Source: Bimuria novae-zelandiae CBS 107.79 (taxonomy: Eukaryota; Ascomycota; Dothideomycetes; Pleosporales; Didymosphaeriaceae). From it: a stretch of 15,914 nucleotides of DNA. Shown here piece after piece: positions 1 to 8,421 of this stretch. The DNA lies in assembly GCA_010015655.1 (NCBI GenBank), contig ML976697.1:606441-622354 (forward strand), given 5' to 3'. The notes below the pieces were generated by a model. It was not told where the DNA came from. It saw only the letters and a program-made list of their open reading frames with translations, and ran no database searches. Numbering within the stretch: position 1 is the stretch's first letter; each line of letters begins with the position of its first letter. Both the position numbers and the translations under genes were made by a program.

Positions 1-619
1 TTTCGTGATAGCTCTCCAGGTGATGCCGTACCGACGGCGGAATGCAAAGAACCAGCCAGATGACATGCCAAACTAGAGAAATTAACACAGCTCCACTACA
101 TAGGTATAATAAATTTACCTCTGTTGCAGGAGCAAAGTAGATAGCCTGATAAAGCTCTCCAGCAAGTCTCTTAAACCACATTACTGAGATGCGCTTGCCT
201 TGCTCCCTAGCGTCACAAAATCGTTGGTAAATGGCCTCCTCCAGGATGGGCCAGGACTCACGCTTCGCAACAAAGTGGCGCCGGCTCCGCGCACGCTGCC
301 CATATAGGATGGAATCGCGACTCCTCCACCATAGGGATATACAGGATGGGCAATAGTCCTTCCAGTCAAACTTCTCCCGCACCTCATTCATGTTTGGAGG
401 GCGTAGATCCTCATCCCATTGCAGGCCCGTCCAGAGCTTTGCATACCGGCAGCCCTGGGGATCGTACACCCAGTTCTGTTTATCCTGGATCCAGAACACT
501 ACAGCAAGCTTTTCTTCGCGGGTATACGAGCGACGAGAAACACTAGATTCAGCTTCTAGACGCTTATACAATAGGTTATCCTTGCGTGGGCGGCCGGTTT
601 TCTTGCGTTCGGGCGGCAT
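1..619 (-). CDS. Partial transposase, N-terminal DNA-binding half (CENP-B/Tc5-type HTH)
   Basis: Spliced as exon 1 at 619-119 (167 codons, ATG at 619-617) and exon 2 at 72-1 (24 codons), continuing past the left edge. No internal stops. Residues 9-13 read GRPRK, an AT-hook-like basic motif. Residues about 32-105 resemble the first CENP-B/psq-type helix-turn-helix (YTREEKLAVVFW, then RPPNMNEVREKF and ISLWWRSRDSIL). Residues about 120-190 resemble the CENPB-type HTH of Tc5/pogo transposases (ESWPILEEAI, GKRISVMWFKRLA, then SSGWFFAFRRRYGIT). The last motif only appears once the 46 nt intron is removed, which supports the splice. This family normally binds terminal repeats and carries a DDE nuclease core; that core would lie beyond the window, so activity cannot be judged. 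Codon use is ordinary and there is no RIP damage, unlike everything right of 3.3 kb, so the copy looks young. An alternative is a domesticated CENP-B-like protein. Confidence 0.75.
   Translation of the reverse strand, partial: MPPERKKTGRPRKDNLLYKRLEAESSVSRRSYTREEKLAVVFWIQDKQNWVYDPQGCRYAKLWTGLQWDEDLRPPNMNEVREKFDWKDYCPSCISLWWRSRDSILYGQRARSRRHFVAKRESWPILEEAIYQRFCDAREQGKRISVMWFKRLAGELYQAIYFAPATEVNLLYLCSGAVLISLVWHVIWLVLCIPPSVRHHLESYHE
73..118 (-). other. 46-nt spliceosomal intron in the transposase gene
   Basis: On the minus strand the intron begins GTAAAT and ends TTCTCTAG, with a TTAAT branch-like sequence (GTGTTAATTT) about 14 nt before the acceptor. Removing it keeps phase 0 (exon 1 is exactly 501 nt) and joins two halves of one recognisable HTH. 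Reading straight through it gives an unrelated hydrophobic stretch instead. The length is typical for ascomycete introns. Confidence 0.7.
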
Positions 620-1106
620 GCTGGTGGTGATGAGGATGAGGAGTTCGGCGATAAGGGGGCTCGTATAGGCAGCCTATTAACTCTGTTAGATGACGTCGAT
701 GCGCAGCAAGGTAAAATTCTAAGATAATTGAGCTCGCTGAGACGAGTAGATCGACGTACTCAACACCAAAAAATGTCACGATATGGTCGAGATGCAAGGC
801 ACTGAGTAGATTGTTGCACATTTAGAGCAACAGAGCTCGCATCCAGATTCTGATACCTTGGCAGCCCACTATACCTCCTACGGTTACGTCGCCACCTGCA
901 GCTAGCAGCTAGGCTATCTATTAATTGCAAAACTCTACGGTAAGAATGTACTCTAGACTCTAGGAACTGACAATCTGACAGAAGTAGATGCGCACTCGCT
1001 CTCTGGTGCCGATACTTCGTATCTTCCGTTCACAACTAATTGGCGCGTCTCCCAACCAATACAATTGAGCCTCGAGCTGAGCTCGCTTCTATCTGAATTT
1101 AAAAAA
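620..1106. other. Spacer between divergent genes; no gene seen
   Basis: No convincing coding region on either strand. It holds the 5' flank of the leftward transposase gene and the 5' flank of the rightward broken gene. The transposon's right terminal inverted repeat may lie here but cannot be recognised without the other end. Near the right side there is a CCAAT at 1056-1060 and its reverse complement ATTGG at 1039-1043. Confidence 0.5.
1039..1060. promoter_or_regulatory. Possible CCAAT-box pair upstream of the 1107 start
   Basis: ATTGG at 1039-1043 and CCAAT at 1056-1060 lie 47-68 bp before the ATG at 1107. Filamentous fungi use CCAAT boxes through the HAP complex, but the motif is short and may be chance. 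Confidence 0.25.
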
Positions 1107-3217
1107 ATGGCGAGCACGACTCCTGTCTCCTTTGACGTCTCCTTGATTGTTAAGCCTGCTGTGGGTGTCGCAACTCCCGGTCGGAGGGTAACTGTGGACG
1201 TGTTCTTCTTGCGCTACATAGTCTCGTCCTAGCCGACCTCAACACCAGGTACCACCCCATCTACGGGTACTCCAACTAGCAACAGTGTCCCGAACCAGAT
1301 CCCAGATAGTCTCCGCTTGACACTGGATGAGGGGTTTCACGGACAAGCCATTCTCAATGGGGCAATTCCGTCCTCAATCGTCACGCTGAACTTCCTCGGT
1401 ATCGATGGGCGTGCCGCCTGGTGCAGAAACGTACTATACCTGCTCAACCAGCGAACCCAAACTCAACTAGCAGGGCTCTTCGAGTGGAGTTTGCAGTCGA
1501 ATTATCGGACGCCGACGTCAAGTCTTTGACTGCGACGGAGGAGCTACTAGAAGCCGTCCCTGGGACACTCTCAAGGCCTGCCGCTTTTGTTTCGCTCATT
1601 CCCATCTCTCCGCCCATCGACTTCACGAAGGTGCAATTGCAAGTCGCGCCGCTCATCTTCGATAGTGACCATACTTGGTCGGGCCTGGGATTCCAGGAGC
1701 TACTTCCGGGAACAGAAAAGCCCTCAACCGCGGCTGCGATCGTTGCTAAGCCCCTTCCACCCGCTTTCCTGGGTCTGGACTGGTTAGTGGTGCATGTCGC
1801 GGTCGACGCCCGTTTCGAGGCTGTTTTCCCCATATTGCCCAAAGGGGCCTGGAGCGCCTGGACCTGGCTTCTTTCTGGGTCGACATTGACGTCACCAATG
1901 GTTGGAGTTGTCATTGAGCGTCTCGAGACATCAATTGGCCGCGTCCGTTCTATCTTCCTCCCTGCACCAACCCAAGCTACTACGGGCACCGATGGTGAAA
2001 CTGGGGGCGAAAGTGGCATAGGGGACGTGGACAACGAAGAGGAAGATAACTGCCAATGCAATGGCAAACGTCCACCTCCTGTCGTCTCGGAGGCGGAACT
2101 GGCAGCCAATCCAGATGTCTTCACCGAAGATCCGGGCACCCTCTGCAAGCCATTCAGCAACCCAGCACGTATCCTGTCGGAGCGCTCCTTTCGTTCTATA
2201 GTGCGAACTGAGATGCCAGTCACCTCGGCCGAAGCGACTATTACCCTCCGAGAGCCTGCGCAGATCGACTTTGACCCGCCCGATAAAATGCTCGACGGGA
2301 TCCACGGTGAGGTTAAAGATCCCACAACCAGGACGTTCAGCATGGTGCGACTTCTATTGTTCCCTGCGTTCGGTATCTGGTCTCAGCTTGGTGCAGTGGA
2401 GGGCATGCGTGAGTTTGAGTTCCAGCGTGGGTTCGCACCTGGCATCGCCGCGAAATGGTGCAACAGTCTGGAATTGTACGCGGCAAACGGCACGAAGATT
2501 GATGCAGACTTCATGCTCGCTTCCACGTACAGCTTTAATAGGACTGCGAGGATTGACTTCCAGGTCGCGAATCCGGGATCGCTCAATCGCTCGATGCTCA
2601 CCACGATAATGGTCAAGGCCGGAGAGACTTTGGCTCCAGGCTCGGTCGCTCACCTACGAAGCCTTACATTCACGTACCAGACCGATTACGAGACACGCAC
2701 CATGTCTGCCAGCCAAGGTATTGGAGACTTGGTCCATCCTTCAACAGGAGACATCGATACCAATGGCGCCTTCATTCAGCAGCCGCTGACCTAGTATGAT
2801 CTCCAGAATCTGCGCGCAGAACTCGTATACGAAGTTGTGGAACTGTTGCAGCACCTGAACGAGAACATCGAGCACTACCATCGCATGATCTGGTGGACCG
2901 TGGATCGCGACCGCCTTTTCATGCTCCTAGACGGCTTCTTCGTCCCGGGAGTGAAACCTGAAACTAGCGTCGCATCTGTAGTGGAGCGGAACCCCATTGG
3001 CGTTGCGGGGAACAGTCTCATTTTCCGCGTGTCTGCGGGCTGTTTCATTGGCAATGCGATTGGAAATGCTATTCTCGACACCGCGGAGGCGCTTGATGCA
3101 TGGTACAGACCCAAAGGACCGAAGGCAGATCCCATGCACATCAGTCTGCCTACTGACAGTCTCTAGAGTATTATCGCCAAATACATCCAACCCTGCATCC
3201 AGTTTCTCCCTAGCTGA
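1107..3217 (+). pseudogene. Broken long ORF of unrecognised family (three TAGs, one frameshift)
   Basis: Starts at ATG 1107 (MASTTPVSFDVSLIVKP). TAG at 1230-1232 interrupts the frame; it then reads on through a Pro/Thr/Ser-rich linker to about 1485 (VTLNFLGIDG, TQLAGLFEW). There the coding signal jumps to another frame, which stays open to a TAG at 2792-2794 (about 457 codons). The same frame resumes at once (YDLQNLRAELVYEVV, RMIWWTVDRDRLFMLLDGFF, SVASVVERNPIGVAGNSL) to TAG 3164-3166 and could end at TGA 3215-3217. The central part has an acidic, Cys-containing insert (DNEEEDNCQCNG, about 2026-2060). No signal peptide, membrane segment or named domain was recognised. The GIAAKWCN and WWTVDRDRLFMLLDGF stretches recall large uncharacterised bacterial and fungal proteins, from memory only. 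All three stops could be CAG to TAG. GC content is normal. One break could in principle be a missed intron, but none fits well. Confidence 0.6.
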
Positions 3218-3519
3218 TTGGCCCAACTTCGACGCACGCTTAACCGTGTTCGCGCTAGGTAAGACCCCAGCTCGCCTTACTAAATATTATAACGCGGGAG
3301 TCCTTCCCACGTGTTTACGTATACTACCTAGCTATCTCTTTTTACCCTAAGTAGTAAGCTAGCGTAGTTAGAGGGGTAAGGGCTATAAGACCCACGCGTC
3401 GTGTTCGCGTTTATAGTTAAGAGCCTTATCGCCCCCCTCCTTCTTTCCCCTTTCCCCTATCTTCTCTCCCACGTGTATATTGCAACCTGGCCGTCCTTAC
3501 TAACTACTAGTGCATTATT
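3218..3519. promoter_or_regulatory. Non-coding leader upstream of TLH-like relic; composition switches to RIPed here
   Basis: No coding signal. C/G-rich coding sequence gives way between about 3220 and 3350 to sequence rich in TAG, CTA and TTA. It includes a pyrimidine-rich tract (next entry) and a single CCCTAA at about 3347-3352, which alone is not meaningful. Confidence 0.4.
3430..3470 (+). promoter_or_regulatory. CT-rich tract, probable core-promoter remnant
   Basis: A nearly pure pyrimidine run (CCCCCCTCC, TTCTTTCCCC, TTTCCCC, CTTCTCTCCC) ends about 50 bp before the inferred start codon of the TLH-like relic. CT-rich tracts just upstream of the start are a common feature of well-expressed filamentous-fungal genes. 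Function here is inferred from position only. Confidence 0.4.
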
Positions 3520-5486
3520 ATAGACCTCTTTCACTTCCTACTAGACTACTAAACATATATCCTATGCGGCCATAGCGTTAGGCTAAACTAATATATATCT
3601 TACCTTACGCGTTCGCACGCCGACTATTTAGAACTTAGCCTATTAAAGAAAGCGTAGATGCTACTAAGTAATAAGCTTATGCTTAAGTGTCCTATAGATC
3701 TAGACTTGCTCGACTTCTAGTTACTACCTACTAATTAGCTTACTCTACCACACCTCCCTATATATAAAGGGCTATTATATCTAAAGTGCACCTATACTTA
3801 CACAGCAGTAAAAGTGCTAATAAGACACTTTAATAATAAATATACTACCTACAAGCGTGCCCTAGGACGTTAACCTAAGGCTACTATAGGATTTGCTCTC
3901 TAGTGGAAAAATGTTTCGTGCTAGTAGCTATTTAAATAAAAACCTAACTATAGCTACTTATCGTTATCCCGCATGCGAAAGATGCAGAAAATAAAGAAGT
4001 GTAGAGTTACTAGAAGATAGTAGTAATATTATTTAAGGCGGAGTATATACGCGCGTAAATTGACGAGGCCCTTAAGAAAAATAAATAGGAGAAGTATACG
4101 CTAGAGGACATAATTCTAGATAATACTACGCTAATAGAAGTCTTGTCTTGGCTAGAGATAACACGATGGCCAAAATATCTTTAAGGTTACTCTTTTAATA
4201 ATGTTACTTTATTAGCAACTCCTGCTAATCCCGTATTAAAGCTACTTCTTATTAAATTCTTAGATAGCCTAGACTATATTATAGAAGAAGCGTATCGCTC
4301 TATCTAAGATAATAAGGTTAACGTCTTTAACCAGGCGCGCATTAATAGCTTTATCTAGTAGTAATAAGCCTTTAACTAATTGCTACTAACTAAACTTCGC
4401 GACTTAACGTATTAGAACTATAAGCAGGTGTTTAAGAGGTTAATCTACTTTGTCTATTAAACTATTTAGCTAGAGAACCGTGTCGCGCTTGCCTACCGTC
4501 TAATAACCTCCTAGCTTAGGCACCTTAATCGGATAATAGGTATTAGTAAGAAGCTTATTAGGCTAAAGCAAGGCTAAACAGGCGAGGAGGGCGTTAAACT
4601 AAACCCTAAAGCCATTTAAAGGCTACTAAAAGCCTAACTTAACTAAGCTTGCCTTTATTTCTGTATTGCCTTGCTTAATTACATGTTAAAGGGGGACCTC
4701 TTTAAAAGTACGGTAGTTGGGTTCCTTACCGCGCTGGCTGTAGACCCTAAAAAGAAGATACTTTAAGACGCTTTTTACTTTACGTTTAACCTATCCGCGT
4801 TTGTTAAGATATCGCAGATACTCGTTATTCAGATATTAGTACTAATAGCGGAGGAAGGACGGGTTAAATATCCAGCAAACGTACTTAATAAGATACAGGA
4901 TTAGTTTATAATTTATAGAAGTTAGTCCTTATTTAACTAGGTGCTTTAATTGCGGGCGTATAGTAAAAAGATTAAAAATAGTTCTACGAGTCTAGGGTAT
5001 ATCTATTAGTCTAATAACCATAAGCGACTTACTTATAAGTAGCTAGAATTAAACGTAACTAATCTAAAGAAGTTTATTACTACGCAAGTAGTGCTAGCAC
5101 AGGCTAAGCTTAAGTAGCTCTTCTTAGTATATAATAATAAGAAGTGGAAAGACGTAATTTCTACCTTTAAACTACGTAACTTATAAGACAACCTAATAAA
5201 AAGTGCTAAAGGTTAGAGCTTTCGCAAGAATCCTTATAATAAGGATATATTACTAAAGGGAGGACGCTAGATACTTAATCGCGTGTTAGGATCCAACACA
5301 CTACGCGCTAAATTCGTAGAGTTACGTAAAAAAGACTCGAAGGTTATGTAAAAAGCACCTATAGCAAAGAGATACATCTTAAAGGTTAATTTATTCCTTA
5401 AATAACTCCTACTTTTTATCTATATAACTATAGGCTAGCCTGCTTAAGGAACGGAGATCCTTAGCTTACGATACCGTAATATAGAG
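3520..5486 (+). pseudogene. TLH-like (RecQ-associated) protein, N-terminal half, RIP-degraded and truncated
   Basis: Read through its stops, this gives one long protein. The start is inferred at 3520 (ATA, presumably a former ATG). Two degenerate C2H2-like fingers follow: LCGHSVRLNQYIS...RSH around 3560-3620, and after LPHLPIYKG (3745) KCTYTYTAVKVLIRHF. This resembles the zinc-finger domain of fungal DUF3505/TLH N-termini. One frameshift lies at about 3950-3962. From 3963 to 5486 the frame is unbroken by indels: LEDIILDNTTLIEVL (4101), VVGFLTALAVDPKKKIL, LSAFVKISQILVIQ, SSTSLGYIY, and finally IGQPARGTEILSLRYRN once the TAG and TAA are read as Gln and Arg (5430-5480). All stops are TAA or TAG. 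The homologous part of the gene at 10667 is similar in order but clearly diverged in sequence, so this is a separate subfamily, not a third copy. The gene stops abruptly after RNIE, where the hAT element begins; recombinase-like and helicase parts are missing. Confidence 0.8.
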
Positions 5487-5511
5487 CTCGTAATAAACGG
5501 ATCTCAGATCC

Positions 5512-5581
5512 GGATCTATGGAGCTCCGTCCCAATTAGGCAACTCCATGAGCTACGTAGCTCCATGGATCTAGACGGAGCT
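5512..5581. repeat. Subterminal inverted repeats of the hAT element
   Basis: GATCTATGGAGCT (5513-5525) is matched in inverted orientation by AGCTCCATGGATC (5558-5570) with one mismatch. GGAGCTCCGTC (5520-5530) is partly answered by GACGGAGCT (5573-5581). The block can fold into a hairpin just inside the inferred left end. hAT elements commonly carry short inverted subterminal motifs that bind transposase; that role is inferred. Confidence 0.5.
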
Positions 5582-5942
5582 AAGGGCTAGTCTTATAGTA
5601 GTTAGTATAGTAGTTGCCCAGTATTCGCCAGAAAGCTTAGTATATTAGATTCTCGTGTTGCTGCTGTAAATTAACGATTTGCACGTTGTGTAGCTATAGG
5701 GCCTTTTTATACGTTTATTTTCTATTAAAATAGGCGCCTGCGCCTACGTTTTTAAACTAAATCGCCACTAAATAATTAACGCCTTTTACAAATTCTACAC
5801 TGCCAACCTCTACACTAGCCACTTAATTGTTTTAATTGCCCTCTAGCTACGAGAAAGGATCCTAAAATGCCTTATTAAAGCTGCCTATTAAGAAGCCTTG
5901 GTTGCTACTGGCCTAAGAGCTTTATACAGAGCTTTAAGGGCT

Positions 5943-7970
5943 CTATTCAATTGTTCCTGGCAACTCTAGTTCCATGTTAAGATTACTTATCTAGTAGCTG
6001 AGGCAAACTAGAGCTTCCTGGGTATCTTTAATAAGAGATGCCCGACGTGCTATAACTATATTTCCGCCTAGGCTAAAGACTCTCTTAGGTTTGTCGCTCA
6101 TGGCAGGCGTAGCGTACACGTTAATTATCATGCGAGAGAGCCTAGGATACCTTAACTAGATAATAGGAAGCCTCTAGTACTTAGAGGGATGTAAGCTACC
6201 AGTGTAATCCTTCTATAAGTACGTAGTTATCTCGTTATTAATAGTCCTTATAGGCGCCAGCGTCGTAGACCTCTTGCCTAGTTAATTTATCGCAGAATTA
6301 AACGACCCGTACCTCGATTGCTAAGTAGGATTAGGGCATTCAATAGGCCTTAAAGGCTCCCGTGTAACTGTAGGGAAACTGCTATAATTGTCCTTAAAAA
6401 ATCGTCTAACTTTTACAAGCTGGTCCACGGCGTGATTTTTGCCCTAGAGCTCTGTACAACCAGCTACTTTCTATTAAGAATTAAGTATCATAGCAGCAGC
6501 GTATAATAGACTCTCCGTAGTTAAATTATAGTACTTCTAAGCCTTATTCCAGGCCTGCTCGACGCCGACGTAGATTCCTTTCTTACTATAGGTCTATAGG
6601 GTATGAGTTTTTAGCTTCTCTAGGGCATCTATTATCGAATTAAGTATAAGAGATACTAATATAATTAGCAGCTCCTCTTTCTACTTATTAAGACGTCCTT
6701 TAAGCTTTAAAGTAGCCTCTCGAAACAGTACAAGGACCTCTAGAATCTCTTTAACTTACTACTAGTCCTTTGCCGTTAACTAGTGTTTAATAATAAAACG
6801 TGTTAATAAGTCCTTAGGACGACTTCCTATTATACTTTTCTTAACGGGTTAAATCTTAAGCTTATACGTAGCTCTCTCATGCCTGAAGAAGTAATCTAGA
6901 ACACGCCGTAGTTAGTAGGCGCGTTTAATTATGTCTGCCATTAAATTTTACCTATAGAGAAGTTAGCTATTACTAGGTGTCAACGTGCGCTGCTTAAAGT
7001 TTAGAGCTTAACTCCGCTAGCTCTACTAAGAGATAACTCTATAATTATATAATATTAAATTAAGTTGCCCACGATAGGATCGAGGCTAATTTAAGTAGTA
7101 GTTATAAAGAAACAATTCAGTGCTATAGTTAAAAACAAGTTATTATATAAAAAGCCATTTACCAAGTATTATTATTAGGAAGTAATACCAGGGGATCTGG
7201 CGTACGACCTTCCCCAGGGTTTTCCTCTCTCTAAATATGGCCTTGGGCTTCGTTAAAGCGTTGTATCCGCCCTAGAGATTTGCGAATCCAGTTTACAGTT
7301 AATTAAATAATAGCAATTAGTCCATAGCTACGATAGTAGCTAGTCTCCTCCTTTAGAGAAGTAAGCTCTCTCTCGGAAACGTTAAATATCTTATAATTAA
7401 GACTATAAAACAGGTCCCTAGCTATATAATTAAGTATGTGGCCGGCACATCTTATCCTCTAGTAGATAAGGTTAAAGTGTAAAATTACACCTAGCTACGT
7501 AAGGGCTTAATTATTTAAAGAGGCGTTATTATAAGCCTATGCGCCTGTTTTCTTCTCAATCTTAAAGGCCTTAAGCGTTTATATTATAGCCTTTCTTATA
7601 TTAGTTCCTGTGTGTGGAGATTCCATCTCCCGTAGAGATAGGAGGGCTGTATTACACTTATTATTTATATCTACCCAGTAGCCAATAATTACAAGCAATC
7701 CATGTATCCTCCGATTAGTCTACCTATTAAAGGATAGATATATTTTGCTAGGGCAATTCTTTAAGGCCTTCCTAAGGACCTCCTTCTTTGCCTTAAACTA
7801 TTAAAGGACCTAGTTCCGCATCGTTTAATCGTTAGGCAAGAGGCTCTGGCAAGTAAGCTCTATATAGCTAAGTAACCTCCTAAAATACTCGCTACTTAGC
7901 TTGTAGAAGGGAATCTTGTTGGCTATAATCTAGGTAAGTAGGTTCTTCTATATGCCCTAGGAATTAAACA
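5943..7970 (-). pseudogene. hAT-family transposase, N-terminally truncated, RIP-inactivated
   Basis: Reading leftward from 7970: KNLLT then IIANKIPFYKLSSEYFRRLL, CPSKIYLSFNR (7720-7755), GLLVIIGYWVDINNKCN, LLSLREMESPHTGTNIRKA, and RIRCAGHILNYIARDLFY (about 7410-7465). This is the conserved hAT core around the second catalytic block. After NNNTW and one frameshift near 7100 come RRVLDYFFRHERATYKL, LTAKD, VKEILEVLVLFREATLKLKG and AAAMIL. The C-terminal dimerisation domain reads LRYPRLSRMI, ATPAMSDKPKRVFSLGG, ARRASLI (about 6020-6160). A TAG at 5945-5943 is the likely end, but RIP makes that uncertain. About 675 codons remain. Stops throughout are TAG or TAA, and motif residues are altered by transitions (for example SFDxW reads SFNR then a stop). 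It can no longer make a transposase. Confidence 0.85.
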
Positions 7971-8001
7971 CTAACCCAGGGCTGCATGAATATGTAGCCC
8001 T

Positions 8002-8127
8002 ACATGTCGATAGGATCCTGGTTTTGTTAGGGATAGAATATCCGCGCTAGGCCAATTCTTTTATGTATATCTAAGAACGTAGCCCGTATATTAAAGATAG
8101 TTAACCCCACATGTCGATAGGTTCCTG
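8002..8127 (+). repeat. Pair of 19-bp direct repeats in the TLH leader (copy 1)
   Basis: ACATGTCGATAGGATCCTG at 8002-8020 and ACATGTCGATAGGTTCCTG at 8109-8127 differ by one base and start 107 bp apart. The difference is a transversion (A/T), so it is not RIP. The pair recurs in copy 2 at 10247-10265 (RIP-altered) and 10354-10372. A protein-binding or recombination site is possible but unproven. Confidence 0.7.
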
Positions 8128-8223
8128 TAGTCTAATTAACCTAAAATTTTAGTGACAGATTCAGCACACTAAGTTACACGTCCTAGCTAATTTACAGCAC
8201 TAAATAATATATAGTTATAGGCG

Positions 8224-8248
8224 TTAGGGTTGCGCGTTAGGGTTAGGG
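8224..8248 (+). repeat. Interstitial telomere-like repeats TTAGGG x3 (copy 1)
   Basis: TTAGGG at 8224-8229, 8237-8242 and 8243-8248, the last two directly adjacent, with TGCGCG between the first and second. TTAGGG is the usual telomere unit in filamentous fungi. They lie about 175 bp before the TLH start codon, outside the coding frame. Confidence 0.75.
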
Positions 8249-8421
8249 TAAACATAATAAGGCGGCGATTAGACACTAGAGGCAGCTCTAAAATAGAGAC
8301 TAACGCGTAGCATAAGCAAAGACGCGTTAAGTTATAAAGAATTCCACGCGTTAAAAAGGCTATATAGTGTAATAGGGACCTATTATTAGAACCCACCCGT
8401 AGCAGCGTCGAGCCTGCTATT

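Larger units (their letters stand above)
5487..7970 (-). mobile_element. RIP-degraded hAT transposon, truncated at its transposase-5' side
   Basis: A minus-strand hAT transposase relic (5943-7970) plus about 450 bp of non-coding 3' flank. The left boundary is where the TLH-like reading stops, about 5487-5505; a CAG at 5505-5507 is a plausible hAT-style terminus. The right boundary at 7970/7971 is the exact start of the TLH tandem-duplication unit. The transposase there is already mid-protein, so the 5' end, BED-finger region and right terminal repeat are gone. Without the right end, no 8 bp target duplication can be checked. Confidence 0.7.
7971..8421 (+). promoter_or_regulatory. TLH 5' leader, copy 1
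   Basis: 451 bp of non-coding sequence between the unit boundary and the preserved ATG at 8422. It holds a 19 bp direct repeat (8002-8020 and 8109-8127) and three TTAGGG units (8224-8248). No TATA or CT tract is obvious, perhaps because of RIP. Confidence 0.5.

Noticed and set aside
576..821. Minus-strand 81-codon ORF overlapping the transposase start
   Set aside because: It overlaps the transposase in another frame and has no recognisable features; the HTH-bearing frame is clearly the coding one.
1444..2343. 299-codon minus-strand ORF inside the broken gene
   Set aside because: Ser/Arg/Thr-rich shadow composition; the plus-strand frame is longer, continues past 2794 in the same frame, and shows protein-like motifs.
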